Shown piece after piece: positions 26,901 through 34,907 of a stretch of 64,000 bases of DNA. The notes beneath the pieces were generated by a model. The model saw only the letters and a list, made by a program, of their open reading frames with translations, was not told where the DNA came from and did no database searches. The first letter of the stretch is position 1. Each line of letters begins with the position of its first letter. The stretch covers positions 473,006-537,005 of the forward strand of contig JACPNQ010000034.1 of NCBI GenBank assembly GCA_016185425.1. The letters are read 5' to 3'. The position numbers and the translations under genes were made by a program. Source of the stretch: Acidobacteriota bacterium (GTDB lineage Bacteria; Acidobacteriota; Terriglobia; Bryobacterales; Bryobacteraceae).

Positions 26901-26982
26901 TCCCAATGTATCAATCGTGGCGGCCAGCGACAATTTCTGCTGTCTTCGGGTTTGGATGATTCCCAACCCCGTTTGGTTACTA

Positions 26983-27978
26983 CTAACTACGTACGCGTAA
27001 CGCAGGCTCCAAAACGACCTTAGTGAAGGGACGATTTCCATCGGCTAAACGCCGCAGGGCCAGATCCGCCGCCCGTTCTCCCATCTCGTAGCTGGGCTGC
27101 ACTACTGTCGTGATCGGCGGCGAAAATACATCCAGCCATTCCGAATCGTCCGAGCTCGATACCTCCACCGCCGCCGGCACCGCAACCTTCCGCTCCTTCA
27201 GTGCACGCAGCACTCCCGTCATCATCAGGAAATTAGCGGCGAAAATCGCAGTCGGAGCGGGGGAGTGGTCCATCAACCGATGTGCCGCTTCGCACCCCGC
27301 CGCCTCCGTCCAGTCGCCGGACTCGATCAAGGAATCGTCGGCCTTAATACGATGTTTCCGCAGCGCGGCACGCCAGCCCTGCGCACGGTCCATCCCGGCC
27401 GACAAGCCCAGCTCGCCGGCAATCAGGCCGATTGTCTTGTGTCCCTTTTTGATCAGATGCTCAACGGCCAGTTTGGTGCCGGTGATATTATCCGCGCTGA
27501 CCGAATCGCACGCGAAATTCTGGGGAACGCGGCCGACGCATACTACTGGCCGTTTATCCCGGACCATCCGTTCCACAGCGTCTTCTCCCCCGGCGGTCAT
27601 AAACAGCAGAAGCGCATCTACCTGCCGGCCGCGGAAGAGGTTCAAATAGCGCGCCTGCGCCGCCACCTCGTTATAGGTATTCCCGAGCAGCAGCGAATAG
27701 CCGTCTTTCGATAAGCGATCCTCCACGCCCCGCACCACGCGCGCGTAGAACGGATTTGCGATATCGGGGATCAACATACCCAGCGTCTTCGTGCTTCGCG
27801 TCTGGAGACTGCGTGCCACGGCGTTGGGTGTGTAGTCCAATTGCCGCACTGCCTGGCGGACCCGCTCCGTCAACTCCGGGCTTACGTAGGCCGATTTGTT
27901 CACGACGCACGATACGGTGTACGTCGAGACGCGGGCGAGTTTAGCGACGTCGTAAATCGTAGGCACTGAATCTGTCAT
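26983..27978 (-). CDS. LacI family transcriptional regulator
   Basis: 331 residues. The N-terminal helix-turn-helix and hinge read TIYDVAKLARVSTYTVSCVVN and LDYTPNAVARSLQ. They are followed by a periplasmic-binding-protein-like effector domain (TLGMLIPDIANPFYARVVRGVE; DSVSADNITGTKLAVEHLIKKGH; TTVVQPSYEMGERAADLALRRL). Full family length, so it is probably a functional sugar-responsive repressor. It is divergent from the thioesterase/PQQ dehydrogenase operon (93-bp region to the thioesterase start) and upstream of the exported protein and cupin genes, either of which it might control. I found no clear LacI-type palindrome in the divergent region. Confidence 0.9.
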   Translation of the reverse strand: MTDSVPTIYDVAKLARVSTYTVSCVVNKSAYVSPELTERVRQAVRQLDYTPNAVARSLQTRSTKTLGMLIPDIANPFYARVVRGVEDRLSKDGYSLLLGNTYNEVAAQARYLNLFRGRQVDALLLFMTAGGEDAVERMVRDKRPVVCVGRVPQNFACDSVSADNITGTKLAVEHLIKKGHKTIGLIAGELGLSAGMDRAQGWRAALRKHRIKADDSLIESGDWTEAAGCEAAHRLMDHSPAPTAIFAANFLMMTGVLRALKERKVAVPAAVEVSSSDDSEWLDVFSPPITTVVQPSYEMGERAADLALRRLADGNRPFTKVVLEPALRVRS

Positions 27979-28071
27979 TATACTTGGCCGGTGCGATTTG
28001 GTCTTTCCCGTACCATGAACGAAGCGGTCAATCGCCGCCAGATGGAGGCGCCGCCGGATGGAGGCAACGAA

Positions 28072-28470
28072 ATGGACAGCATGGTGGGGCGGAAGCGCCA
28101 GGAATCAATTGTCGTCAGCGACGAAACCGCCGTATCGTTTCTCGGCCATGAAGGCGCGCGGGTCCTAGGAACGCCGTGGATGATTCTTTGGATGGAGCGC
28201 ACCTCGCGCGATGCCGTGAAGCCGCTGCTTCCCGCGGGCTGGGACACCGTCGGCACCGTGGTCAACGTGCGTCACCTCTCCGCCGCCCCGATCGGCGCGA
28301 AGGTCACGTTCCATGCGGAAGTGATCGAACAGTCGGAAAAACGGCTGGTTTTCAAAGTGTCGGCCGAAGCCGCGCATGGCCTTGTCGGAGAGGGCTTGCA
28401 TGAACGCGCGCCTATCGACGTGGAGCGATTCGCGGCCGGGCTCGCGAAAAAGAAGCAGGCGCGGATGTGA
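28072..28470 (+). CDS. FlK-like (fluoroacetyl-CoA thioesterase-type) hotdog thioesterase
   Basis: 132 residues from the ATG at 28072, which has a perfect GGAGG seven bases upstream; an in-frame ATG further left lacks one. Hotdog fold with the FlK triad Thr34 (LGTPWM), Glu42 (MERTS) and His68 (NVRHLS). Their spacing is identical to Thr42/Glu50/His76 of fluoroacetyl-CoA thioesterase. The GEGLHERAPID end is also a family mark. It probably hydrolyses a small acyl-CoA; fluoroacetyl-CoA itself is unlikely to be the substrate here. First gene of a rightward operon, 15 bases before the PQQ dehydrogenase. Confidence 0.85.
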   Translation: MDSMVGRKRQESIVVSDETAVSFLGHEGARVLGTPWMILWMERTSRDAVKPLLPAGWDTVGTVVNVRHLSAAPIGAKVTFHAEVIEQSEKRLVFKVSAEAAHGLVGEGLHERAPIDVERFAAGLAKKKQARM

Positions 28471-28485
28471 TTTCATAAAGAGCGA

Positions 28486-30741
28486 ATGAAGACCGCAATC
28501 CTGCTCGCCGCCGGCGCCGCGCTCGCATTTGCCCAACATCCCGAAACCGTTCGCGAAGGCCGCCAACTTTTCGTCCGTAACTGCTCCGCCTGCCACGGCG
28601 ATACCGCCAAGGGCGGCCGCGGTCCGGACCTCACGACGGGCGAGTGGAAGCACGGCGGCGCGGCGGATGATCTGATTCGCAACATCACCAAGGGCATTCC
28701 CGGTACGCAGATGCCGCCGATCCCGATGGCGGATAACGAAGCGCGCGCCATCGTCAGCTTTCTGCAGTCCCTCATCGCGAAGAACGATGAGCGCCCCACC
28801 GGCGATGAAGCTAAAGGCCGCGCGCTCTTCTTTGGTGCCGCTCATTGCAGTGGATGCCACATGTTCGCCGGCCGCGGCGGCATTTTCGGTTCTGACCTCT
28901 CCAATATCCGCGGCCGGTTCAAACCGCCGGTCCTCACCACGCGTATGGCCGGCAGCATAGAAACAGTGGAAGTCAGTCCCGGCCTGCAAGGTGTCGTAAA
29001 AGGTGAGGACACCTTCACGCTCCAGATCATGGACGCCAAGCAGAAATGGCACATGGTCAACAAGCGTACGCTGACAAGACCCCTGGCCAAGCGCACTACG
29101 CCGCATCCCGCCCTGAGTACAGGTGACCGCAATGACATTGCCGCATTCTTGCTGAAAGCGCCCCACACCTACGACGAGACCGCCCTCTGGGCGCCGGCAT
29201 CCGATTTCAATGTCACCTTCCAGCGCCTCAATAACGCCGCGGCCGAGCCTCACAACTGGCTCACCTATTGGGGCGATCTTCGCGGCACACACTACTCCGG
29301 CCTGAAGCAGATCACCCCCGCCAACGCAGCCTCGCTCCAAAGCAAGTGGACCTTCCAGCTCGGCGCGAACACCGTTGAAACCACTCCTCTCGTTGTCGAC
29401 GGCATCATGTTCGTCACCGGACCGTTGAATAACGCCGCCGCCCTCGACGCCCGCACCGGCCGCCCCCTTTGGCGCTACACCCGCCGGCTTCCGAAGGTCG
29501 CCAGCCACTGCACCGTGATGACCAATCGTGGCTTCGCCATTCTCGGCGACCGCCTCTACATGGCGACCCTCGACACCCACCTCGTCGCCCTCGACGCCAA
29601 ATCCGGCAACGTCATCTGGGACATCGAAGTCGACGACTACATAAAGGGCTTTTCCATCACCCATGCGCCCCTTGCCATTGATGGAAAGATCATCGTTGGC
29701 GTGACGTCCGGCGAATGCGCGCTGACCGGATGGGTCGATGCCTATGACGCCAAAACAGGCAAAAGGCTTTGGCGCACGCACTCTACGCCGCAGCCCGGCG
29801 ATCCCAACCGCAAGACATGGGCCCCCGAATCCTCCGCCGATTTCGGCGGTTCCCCCACCTGGACGACGGGCACCTACGATATCGACACGGACACGATTTT
29901 CTGGGCCACCGGCAATCCCGGCCCTGACTACGACGGCACTGTGCGTACCGGCGATAATCTCTACTCCTGCTCCGTCCTCGCCCTGGATGCGAAGACCGGC
30001 AAGATGAAGTGGTGGTTCCAGTTCACGCCGCACGATGTGCATGATTGGGACGCCAACGAAACACCAATGCTGATCGACGGTGTCGTGCGCGGGCAAAAGC
30101 GAAAGCTCCTTGTTACCGCGCAGCGCAACGGCTTCTACTACGTGCTCGATCGCAACACCGGTGAATTCCTCGCCGGCCGCGCGTTCGCCAGGCAGACCTG
30201 GGCTAGAGGCCTCGACGCTAAAGGCCGCCCCATCGTGCTCCCCAACACGACTCCCACGCCCCAAGGCAACTACGTCTGTCCAGACGCCGCCGGCACGGCC
30301 AACTGGGGCGCCCCCTCCTACGATCCATCCACGGGCTTCTTCCTCGTCAGCGTTCGCGAAGCCTGCGCCACTTACACAAGCATGACGAAGAGCCCCGTTC
30401 CCGGTGAAGGCTTCACCGGTGGCGGCGTGGAGGTCGATCCGAAGGTCGGCGAGCCGGGTTCGGTGCGAGCGCTGGAGGCAACGACCGGCCTCCGCAAGTG
30501 GGACTTTCCGCTCCACATCGGCTCCTCCGCCACAGGGGTCATCGCCTCGGCTGGCGGCGTCGTCTATGCGTCCAGCAACGATGGCAACCTGATCGCGCTC
30601 GACAGCAGGACAGGCAAATACCTGTGGCACTACTATACCGGCGCGAACATCATCACATCGCCAATCGCATACGCGGTTGACGGCAAGCAGTACGTCGCCA
30701 TCGCTTCCCAATCGGCCATCTTCGTGTTCGGTTTACCGTAA
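28486..30741 (+). CDS. PQQ-dependent alcohol dehydrogenase with N-terminal di-haem cytochrome c domain
   Basis: 751 residues. Signal peptide 1-16. Two c-type haem sites, CSACH (33-37) and CSGCH (121-125), form an N-terminal electron-transfer region. The eight-bladed quinoprotein propeller spans about 250-750 with several W-motifs (DAKSGNVIWDIEV; DAKTGKMKWWFQF). The catalytic base is probably Asp520 in HDVHDWDANE. The residue two positions on is Asp522, the feature that marks lanthanide-using enzymes. The usual adjacent Cys-Cys is His341-Cys342 (ASHCTVMTNRG). Periplasmic oxidation of an alcohol, with electrons passing to the fused haems, is inferred. Second gene of the operon. Confidence 0.9.
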   Translation: MKTAILLAAGAALAFAQHPETVREGRQLFVRNCSACHGDTAKGGRGPDLTTGEWKHGGAADDLIRNITKGIPGTQMPPIPMADNEARAIVSFLQSLIAKNDERPTGDEAKGRALFFGAAHCSGCHMFAGRGGIFGSDLSNIRGRFKPPVLTTRMAGSIETVEVSPGLQGVVKGEDTFTLQIMDAKQKWHMVNKRTLTRPLAKRTTPHPALSTGDRNDIAAFLLKAPHTYDETALWAPASDFNVTFQRLNNAAAEPHNWLTYWGDLRGTHYSGLKQITPANAASLQSKWTFQLGANTVETTPLVVDGIMFVTGPLNNAAALDARTGRPLWRYTRRLPKVASHCTVMTNRGFAILGDRLYMATLDTHLVALDAKSGNVIWDIEVDDYIKGFSITHAPLAIDGKIIVGVTSGECALTGWVDAYDAKTGKRLWRTHSTPQPGDPNRKTWAPESSADFGGSPTWTTGTYDIDTDTIFWATGNPGPDYDGTVRTGDNLYSCSVLALDAKTGKMKWWFQFTPHDVHDWDANETPMLIDGVVRGQKRKLLVTAQRNGFYYVLDRNTGEFLAGRAFARQTWARGLDAKGRPIVLPNTTPTPQGNYVCPDAAGTANWGAPSYDPSTGFFLVSVREACATYTSMTKSPVPGEGFTGGGVEVDPKVGEPGSVRALEATTGLRKWDFPLHIGSSATGVIASAGGVVYASSNDGNLIALDSRTGKYLWHYYTGANIITSPIAYAVDGKQYVAIASQSAIFVFGLP

Positions 30742-30745
30742 GAGA

Positions 30746-31492
30746 ATGCTGCTTCCCAATCCCAAAGGCAACTACTCGTTCCTGAAAGGCATCGCTCCGT
30801 ACTCCGCCGGAGCCGTGGCCGAGAAGGGTTACGAAATCGTTCACGCCCGCTTTGTCCAACCCGTTCCGCTCGCCAAGGGATTTGAGCGAGTCAAAGCCCA
30901 TCTGCAAGCGGTTCGGCGTCCCGCGCAAGCGCTGTGTGGGATGGAACTCCGTTCGCCGAGGCCTTTCACCTTCCCCGGCTTCACTGAGTTCAACACCGGC
31001 TACGTGGAAGTGCTGAAGTCCTGGAACGTCTTCCTTGACGATCTGAACCCGGTTGCCCGAACGAATATCGCTCCCGAGATCGGCGCCCCTTCTGTGCCAT
31101 CGCTTTATGGCTTCACCTACACCGCGCCCTCCGTCCGCAAGGAAAAGACCTTCATCGTCGCCGGCGCCGGGGAACTGCCCGAAGGCTCGCTGAATCCCGA
31201 CGATGTAATCCGCAAAGGCGAAACGTCTAACGAAGCCCTTCGCGAGAAGACTCGTTTCGTCATGGGATTAATGGCCGGGCGTCTACAGGGCCTCGGCGTC
31301 GATTGGGCGCAGGTCACCACCACCGAGGTCTACACTATCCATTCGATCTGCTCTTTCCTCGCAAGCGAGATAGTCCGCCCGCTCGGCAAGGCAGGAATCC
31401 ACGGCGTTACCTGGCACTATTCGCGGCCGCCCATCGTCACGATCGAATACGAGATGGATCTGCGCGGCTGTTATCGGGAGATCTTTTTATGA
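30746..31492 (+). CDS. CnbZ-like (2-amino-5-chloromuconate deaminase-type) protein
   Basis: 248 residues from the ATG at 30746, four bases after the PQQ dehydrogenase stop. The frame contains GNYSFLKGIAPYSAGAVAEKGYEIVHARF, ELRSPRPFTFPGFTEFN, LNPVARTNIAPEI and AGAGELPEGSLNPDDVIRKGET. This layout recalls proteins annotated as 2-amino-5-chloromuconate deaminase (CnbZ), related to RidA-type deaminases. I recall this from family resemblance and cannot test it here. A role in deamination or imine hydrolysis is plausible. It overlaps the downstream hydrolase gene as ATGA. Confidence 0.6.
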   Translation: MLLPNPKGNYSFLKGIAPYSAGAVAEKGYEIVHARFVQPVPLAKGFERVKAHLQAVRRPAQALCGMELRSPRPFTFPGFTEFNTGYVEVLKSWNVFLDDLNPVARTNIAPEIGAPSVPSLYGFTYTAPSVRKEKTFIVAGAGELPEGSLNPDDVIRKGETSNEALREKTRFVMGLMAGRLQGLGVDWAQVTTTEVYTIHSICSFLASEIVRPLGKAGIHGVTWHYSRPPIVTIEYEMDLRGCYREIFL

Positions 31493-32298
31493 AATGCGTG
31501 CTGCTGCTCCTCGGCCTATCCGCCTTCGCCAACGAGGTCATCTATCTCTGGCCGGAATCGGAACGCGTCCCTGGCAAGGAAACGATTGCGAACGAGCGCA
31601 TTGCCTCCGTCCCCAACCCCAATCTCACCGTCTTCTTCCCCGAGCCAGGCAAGGCCAACGGCGCCGCCCTAGTCATTGCGCCCGGTGGCGGCCACCATCA
31701 TCTCGCCATCGACCATGAAGGCTACGACGTCGCCCGCTGGCTGAACAAAAAGGGAATCGCGGCATTCGTCCTGAAGTATCGCCTCGCCCGGGCCGAAGGC
31801 GCCGATGGCTCCATCACTGTCGATAATCAAGTCCGCGCCGACGGACGCCGCGCCGTCCGTATCGTCCGCAGCCGCGCCAAGGAGTGGGGCATCGACCCTA
31901 CCAGAATCGGCATGATCGGCTTCTCTGCCGGCGGCGAGTTGGCCGCGCTCACCGCCATGCATTTTGAGCCCGGCAAGCCCGATGCCGTCGACCCCTTCGA
32001 ACGTGTCGCGTCCCGTCCTGACTTCATCGCTCTCATCTACCCCAACGTCCGCCCGGAGACGAAGAAGATCGGCAAGGACACCCCGCCCGCGTTTCTCGTT
32101 CACGCCGATGATGACCGCCTGAGTGCCGCGATCAGCACCAGCTTCTATCTTGACCTGAAGAAAGCCGGCGTCTCCGCTGAGCTCCACGTGTACTCCACGG
32201 GGGGCCACGGCTTCGGAGTGAAGGACCGCCCGCTCCCCGTCACACAATGGACGGTACGCTTCACCGATTGGCTCGCGGCGCAGAAGTGGATTCCGTAG
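31489..32298 (+). CDS. exported alpha/beta hydrolase, acetyl-xylan-esterase/BD-FAE-like
   Basis: 269 residues from the ATG at 31489, overlapping the previous stop. Signal peptide MKCVLLLLGLSAFA. Alpha/beta hydrolase core with oxyanion loop APGGGHHHL (64-72), nucleophile Ser146 in GFSAGGE, acid in HADDDR (207-209) and His240 in GGHGFG. The pattern fits the bacterial feruloyl/acetyl-xylan esterase-like group, so it may deacylate plant polysaccharides or small esters in the periplasm. It is in the PQQ dehydrogenase operon. Confidence 0.85.
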   Translation: MKCVLLLLGLSAFANEVIYLWPESERVPGKETIANERIASVPNPNLTVFFPEPGKANGAALVIAPGGGHHHLAIDHEGYDVARWLNKKGIAAFVLKYRLARAEGADGSITVDNQVRADGRRAVRIVRSRAKEWGIDPTRIGMIGFSAGGELAALTAMHFEPGKPDAVDPFERVASRPDFIALIYPNVRPETKKIGKDTPPAFLVHADDDRLSAAISTSFYLDLKKAGVSAELHVYSTGGHGFGVKDRPLPVTQWTVRFTDWLAAQKWIP

Positions 32299-32315
32299 GA
32301 TCTCTCTCAGGAGAA

Positions 32316-32529
32316 TTGACCACCTGGACGCTTCGTCCCGATACCCGCCGCGAAGCAGTGGAACGTTTGCTGGCTGGCTTGGGCGCTCCGCCGCTGGCAC
32401 GCTATCGATGGCAGCCATGGCTTTACGCTGACGGAATCTGACGACTCTGTCGCAATGTACGAAGCCACTGCGGTCTGGGCCGGCGTCATCGATCTTCACA
32501 TCCTCGCAAAGGTCTACAAAAAGGTCTGA
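32316..32529 (+). pseudogene. small DUF3303-like protein, split by a frameshift
   Basis: A short reading frame begins at TTG 32316, just after AGGAG, and reads TTWTLRPDTRREAVERLLAG, the usual N-terminus of small DUF3303-like proteins. The family's continuation (RWHAIDGSHGFTLTESDDSV, then AVWAGVIDLHILAKVY, stop at 32529) lies in the next frame from about 32392. One extra base in the GC-rich CTCCGCCGCTGG stretch would explain the break. About 71 residues if repaired. It lies 17 bases after the esterase gene and is probably its operon partner. Pseudogene or sequencing error. Confidence 0.5.
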
Positions 32530-32532
32530 CGC

Positions 32533-33681
32533 CTATTTCTTCAACTCGTCTACCAGCGCCTGCAAACCCTTGCGCCGGTACAATTGCACCAGCCGCTGCT
32601 CCTCCGGCGAAGGAGGCACCAGTTTGCTCAGCCGCCCGTCCGTCAGATCCGCGCGCGACGGAATCCAGTAAGCTCCGTCGGCAAACTCAACGTTGTTCAC
32701 GAAGCCGGCCATGCTCTCCAGCACCAGACGCGAACCGCCTGTGTTCTTCACGCGCAGCGTCGCCGAGTCATTCAATGCGGCCGTGCCTTTGCCGGCCAGC
32801 GTCTCATCATAGGGAACAGTCGCCGCCAAAAACTCTTGCCCGTTTGAATCCTTCAGCGCCAGCCCAATCTCCAAATGCCGGATCGCCCTGGCATCCTTGT
32901 TTCGAATCTCAAAGTGCGGCGCCTTCGCCTCATCACCTGCGATCCGCGCCGCGCCCGCCATCAAATCCACTGGCGCCCCAGGCATCCGCAGGAAGCTGAA
33001 CTGCACCTCGCGGTCCATCTCGTAATTCGTCGCGGGTGCATTTGCTGAACGCGGCATCGCTCCGCGCCGTACCACCTGCACGTCCACGCGAGGCCGCACA
33101 TCCTGCCGCGCAATCGCCGCAGCCATTTCTTTGCCTAGATACTCCGGACCCTTCGCCTCCAGCAACTGCTGAAAATGCTTTCGGTCGCGCCGTGCTTCCA
33201 ATTCCCACACGGTCAATTGCCGCCGCGAATTCAAACGGTTCTCGCCAAAAAAGCTCAGGTCGTCGAACAGCACGCCGTCCAGCAAAACTTGGACCAGCGG
33301 TTCTGTGCCGCTCGATACCGGCCGCACCATTCGCAAATCCACGCGCACCGGGAAGTCCTCACCGGGCGCCACATCCAGCGCCGGCGCCGCCACGGAGCCC
33401 TTGCCCCCCGCCGATACATCTTGCGCCAACACGAGTAAGGTCACACCCTTCACCCGCTTACCGCTCAGGTTCTTCAGCCGCAGCGATGCATGTAGATCCA
33501 GCATCACTGCTCCGCCCCGTGCCGTACCTTTCGACGGCCCCAGGTCCAGCGAGGCGACTGCCAACGGAGAATCCTTCGGCAAGTTGATTTTTAACCCGCC
33601 GCGCAGATCCACGCCGCTTTCCTGTCCGAAGCAGGACACCGCAAATACAACCACCGCGGTTTTGCTACTCCACATAGACAT
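32533..33681 (-). CDS. exported protein of unknown function, third gene of the sigma/anti-sigma operon
   Basis: 382 residues with a signal peptide (KTAVVVFAVSCFGQ). The mature part holds two immunoglobulin-like or beta-sandwich halves (LHASLRLKNLSGKRVKGVTLLV; HFEIRNKDARAIRHLEIGLALKDSNG) linked by a charged helical stretch (ARRDRKHFQQLLEAKG). It overlaps the end of the anti-sigma gene by 17 bases. It may be the sensor or main target of the ECF system, but there is no direct evidence. It converges with the small frameshifted gene, 3 bases away. Confidence 0.7.
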   Translation of the reverse strand: MSMWSSKTAVVVFAVSCFGQESGVDLRGGLKINLPKDSPLAVASLDLGPSKGTARGGAVMLDLHASLRLKNLSGKRVKGVTLLVLAQDVSAGGKGSVAAPALDVAPGEDFPVRVDLRMVRPVSSGTEPLVQVLLDGVLFDDLSFFGENRLNSRRQLTVWELEARRDRKHFQQLLEAKGPEYLGKEMAAAIARQDVRPRVDVQVVRRGAMPRSANAPATNYEMDREVQFSFLRMPGAPVDLMAGAARIAGDEAKAPHFEIRNKDARAIRHLEIGLALKDSNGQEFLAATVPYDETLAGKGTAALNDSATLRVKNTGGSRLVLESMAGFVNNVEFADGAYWIPSRADLTDGRLSKLVPPSPEEQRLVQLYRRKGLQALVDELKK

Positions 33682-34258
33682 GGTTCACCGTCACTTGCCC
33701 GGTCTCTTCGTCCACGTATTGCGCGCCCGCTGAACCCCTCGTGCTCACCGTCACAATCGCTGCGCGATTGCTCGCCCTCGGGCCTTGCAATACCATTCCT
33801 TTGTTACCGTCCGACATGCCGACGCCGTTCTCCGACGCCTCCGCCACCACAGGATCGGCCGCCCGCATAGCCGCCAACTGTTCGCTTTTTTTGGCCGCGT
33901 TCAGCCAGTAGCCGATCGACAACAGCACAACAAACCCTGTGGCCAGTGCAGCCACTCGCCACGACATTCCTTGCCCCGGACCGCTCTCGGTTACAGGCCC
34001 ATAGGCGCTGATTGCGTCCGATGCTTCCAGACCCAGCCGGACATTGGCGCGCATCTCGGCCGCCAATCGCTCCCACTGTACGCCCGCCGGCATCTCTTCG
34101 GTTTCCATTCGTACGGCCTCTGCCGTTTCCCGGAACTGGGCAACCTCGTGCTGGCACTGCGTGCACGAGGAGACGTGCCGCTGGATCGCCAGCCGCGTCC
34201 ACCACGGAAGTTCGCTGCCGGAGTACAACGCCAATTTATCGATGGAGAGATGCTTCAC
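33665..34258 (-). CDS. anti-sigma factor with zinc-finger-type N-terminus
   Basis: 197 residues from GTG 34258, preceded by GGAGGAAGG and overlapping the sigma-factor stop as GTGA. N-terminal ZAS-like domain with His/Cys motif HVSSCTQC (IQRHVSSCTQCQHEV). A linker is followed by one transmembrane helix at about 100-122 (WRVAALATGFVVLLSIGYWL) and an extracytoplasmic tail. The architecture is that of a membrane anti-sigma factor that holds its partner ECF sigma until an envelope signal arrives. Cognate to the gene just upstream. Confidence 0.85.
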   Translation of the reverse strand: MKHLSIDKLALYSGSELPWWTRLAIQRHVSSCTQCQHEVAQFRETAEAVRMETEEMPAGVQWERLAAEMRANVRLGLEASDAISAYGPVTESGPGQGMSWRVAALATGFVVLLSIGYWLNAAKKSEQLAAMRAADPVVAEASENGVGMSDGNKGMVLQGPRASNRAAIVTVSTRGSAGAQYVDEETGQVTVNHVYVE

Positions 34259-34821
34259 GCCTTCCTCCTTTCCAAATACCGCCGGAACTTGATTCGCGCA
34301 TTGGCGATATGGCTGCGCACGGTCGCCGTTGAGCAATTCATTTGCCGCGCCACTTCCTCGGCCGGCACGTCTTCCACGTCACGCAAAATCAGCGCCGTCC
34401 GTTCTTTCGCCGTCAAATGCCGCAACCCATCTTCCAGCCGATCCGCACGCTCGCGCCGCAGCAACGTCTGCTCGGGATTCCGGTCCTGTTCCGTTATCAG
34501 CGGCTCTGCCAGCGAGTCAATCTCAGTGAAATTCACACGGCTATGGCGCCGCAGGAAATCGATCGCGGTATTAGAGGCGATCCGCGAAAGCCAATGGGCG
34601 GCCTTCTCCGGATCCTTCAACTGTTCGCTGCGCTGCAATACCTTGATGAATGCTTCCTGCGTTAAGTCCTGCGCATCCGGTACGTTACCGACAATCCGGT
34701 AGATGATCAGGAACACGCGGCGCATGTGCTCCTGGATAAAGCGGTTCTGTAGTTCCGCCGCTTCCAGTCCGGGATTGCCCGTCGTTTGACGTGCCGGATC
34801 GCTCATGTGCACCGTAAGCAT
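34255..34821 (-). CDS. ECF-type RNA polymerase sigma factor
   Basis: 188 residues. Sigma region 2 spans about 25-95 (IIYRIVGNVPDAQDLTQEAFIKVLQ; ASNTAIDFLRRH). Sigma region 4 spans about 125-182 (LTAKERTALILRDVEDVPAEEVARQ; CSTATVRSHIANARIKFRRYL). No ECF-specific C-terminal extension. ATG at 34821 is chosen because AGGTG lies at a good distance; an ATG 15 bases later is possible. The following gene encodes its anti-sigma factor, and the start-stop overlap suggests stoichiometric expression. Confidence 0.92.
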   Translation of the reverse strand: MLTVHMSDPARQTTGNPGLEAAELQNRFIQEHMRRVFLIIYRIVGNVPDAQDLTQEAFIKVLQRSEQLKDPEKAAHWLSRIASNTAIDFLRRHSRVNFTEIDSLAEPLITEQDRNPEQTLLRRERADRLEDGLRHLTAKERTALILRDVEDVPAEEVARQMNCSTATVRSHIANARIKFRRYLERRKA

Positions 34822-34907
34822 TGCACCTATAAAGGCTTGACGGCAAAACTCTCTTTGGCGTGCAAAGAAAATTCCGAAGGCCCCGAGGTACAGCTATCCT
34901 GAATTAT

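Noticed and set aside
26904..26915. ATGTATCA near the exported protein start, like the GntR operator core
   Set aside because: Only eight bases agree, the site is not palindromic, and such an 8-mer is expected by chance in a window this long.
28165..30711. An 848-codon open frame on the minus strand across the PQQ dehydrogenase gene
   Set aside because: It is antisense to a protein with clear domains, has no family resemblance, and is explained by GC-rich codon bias.
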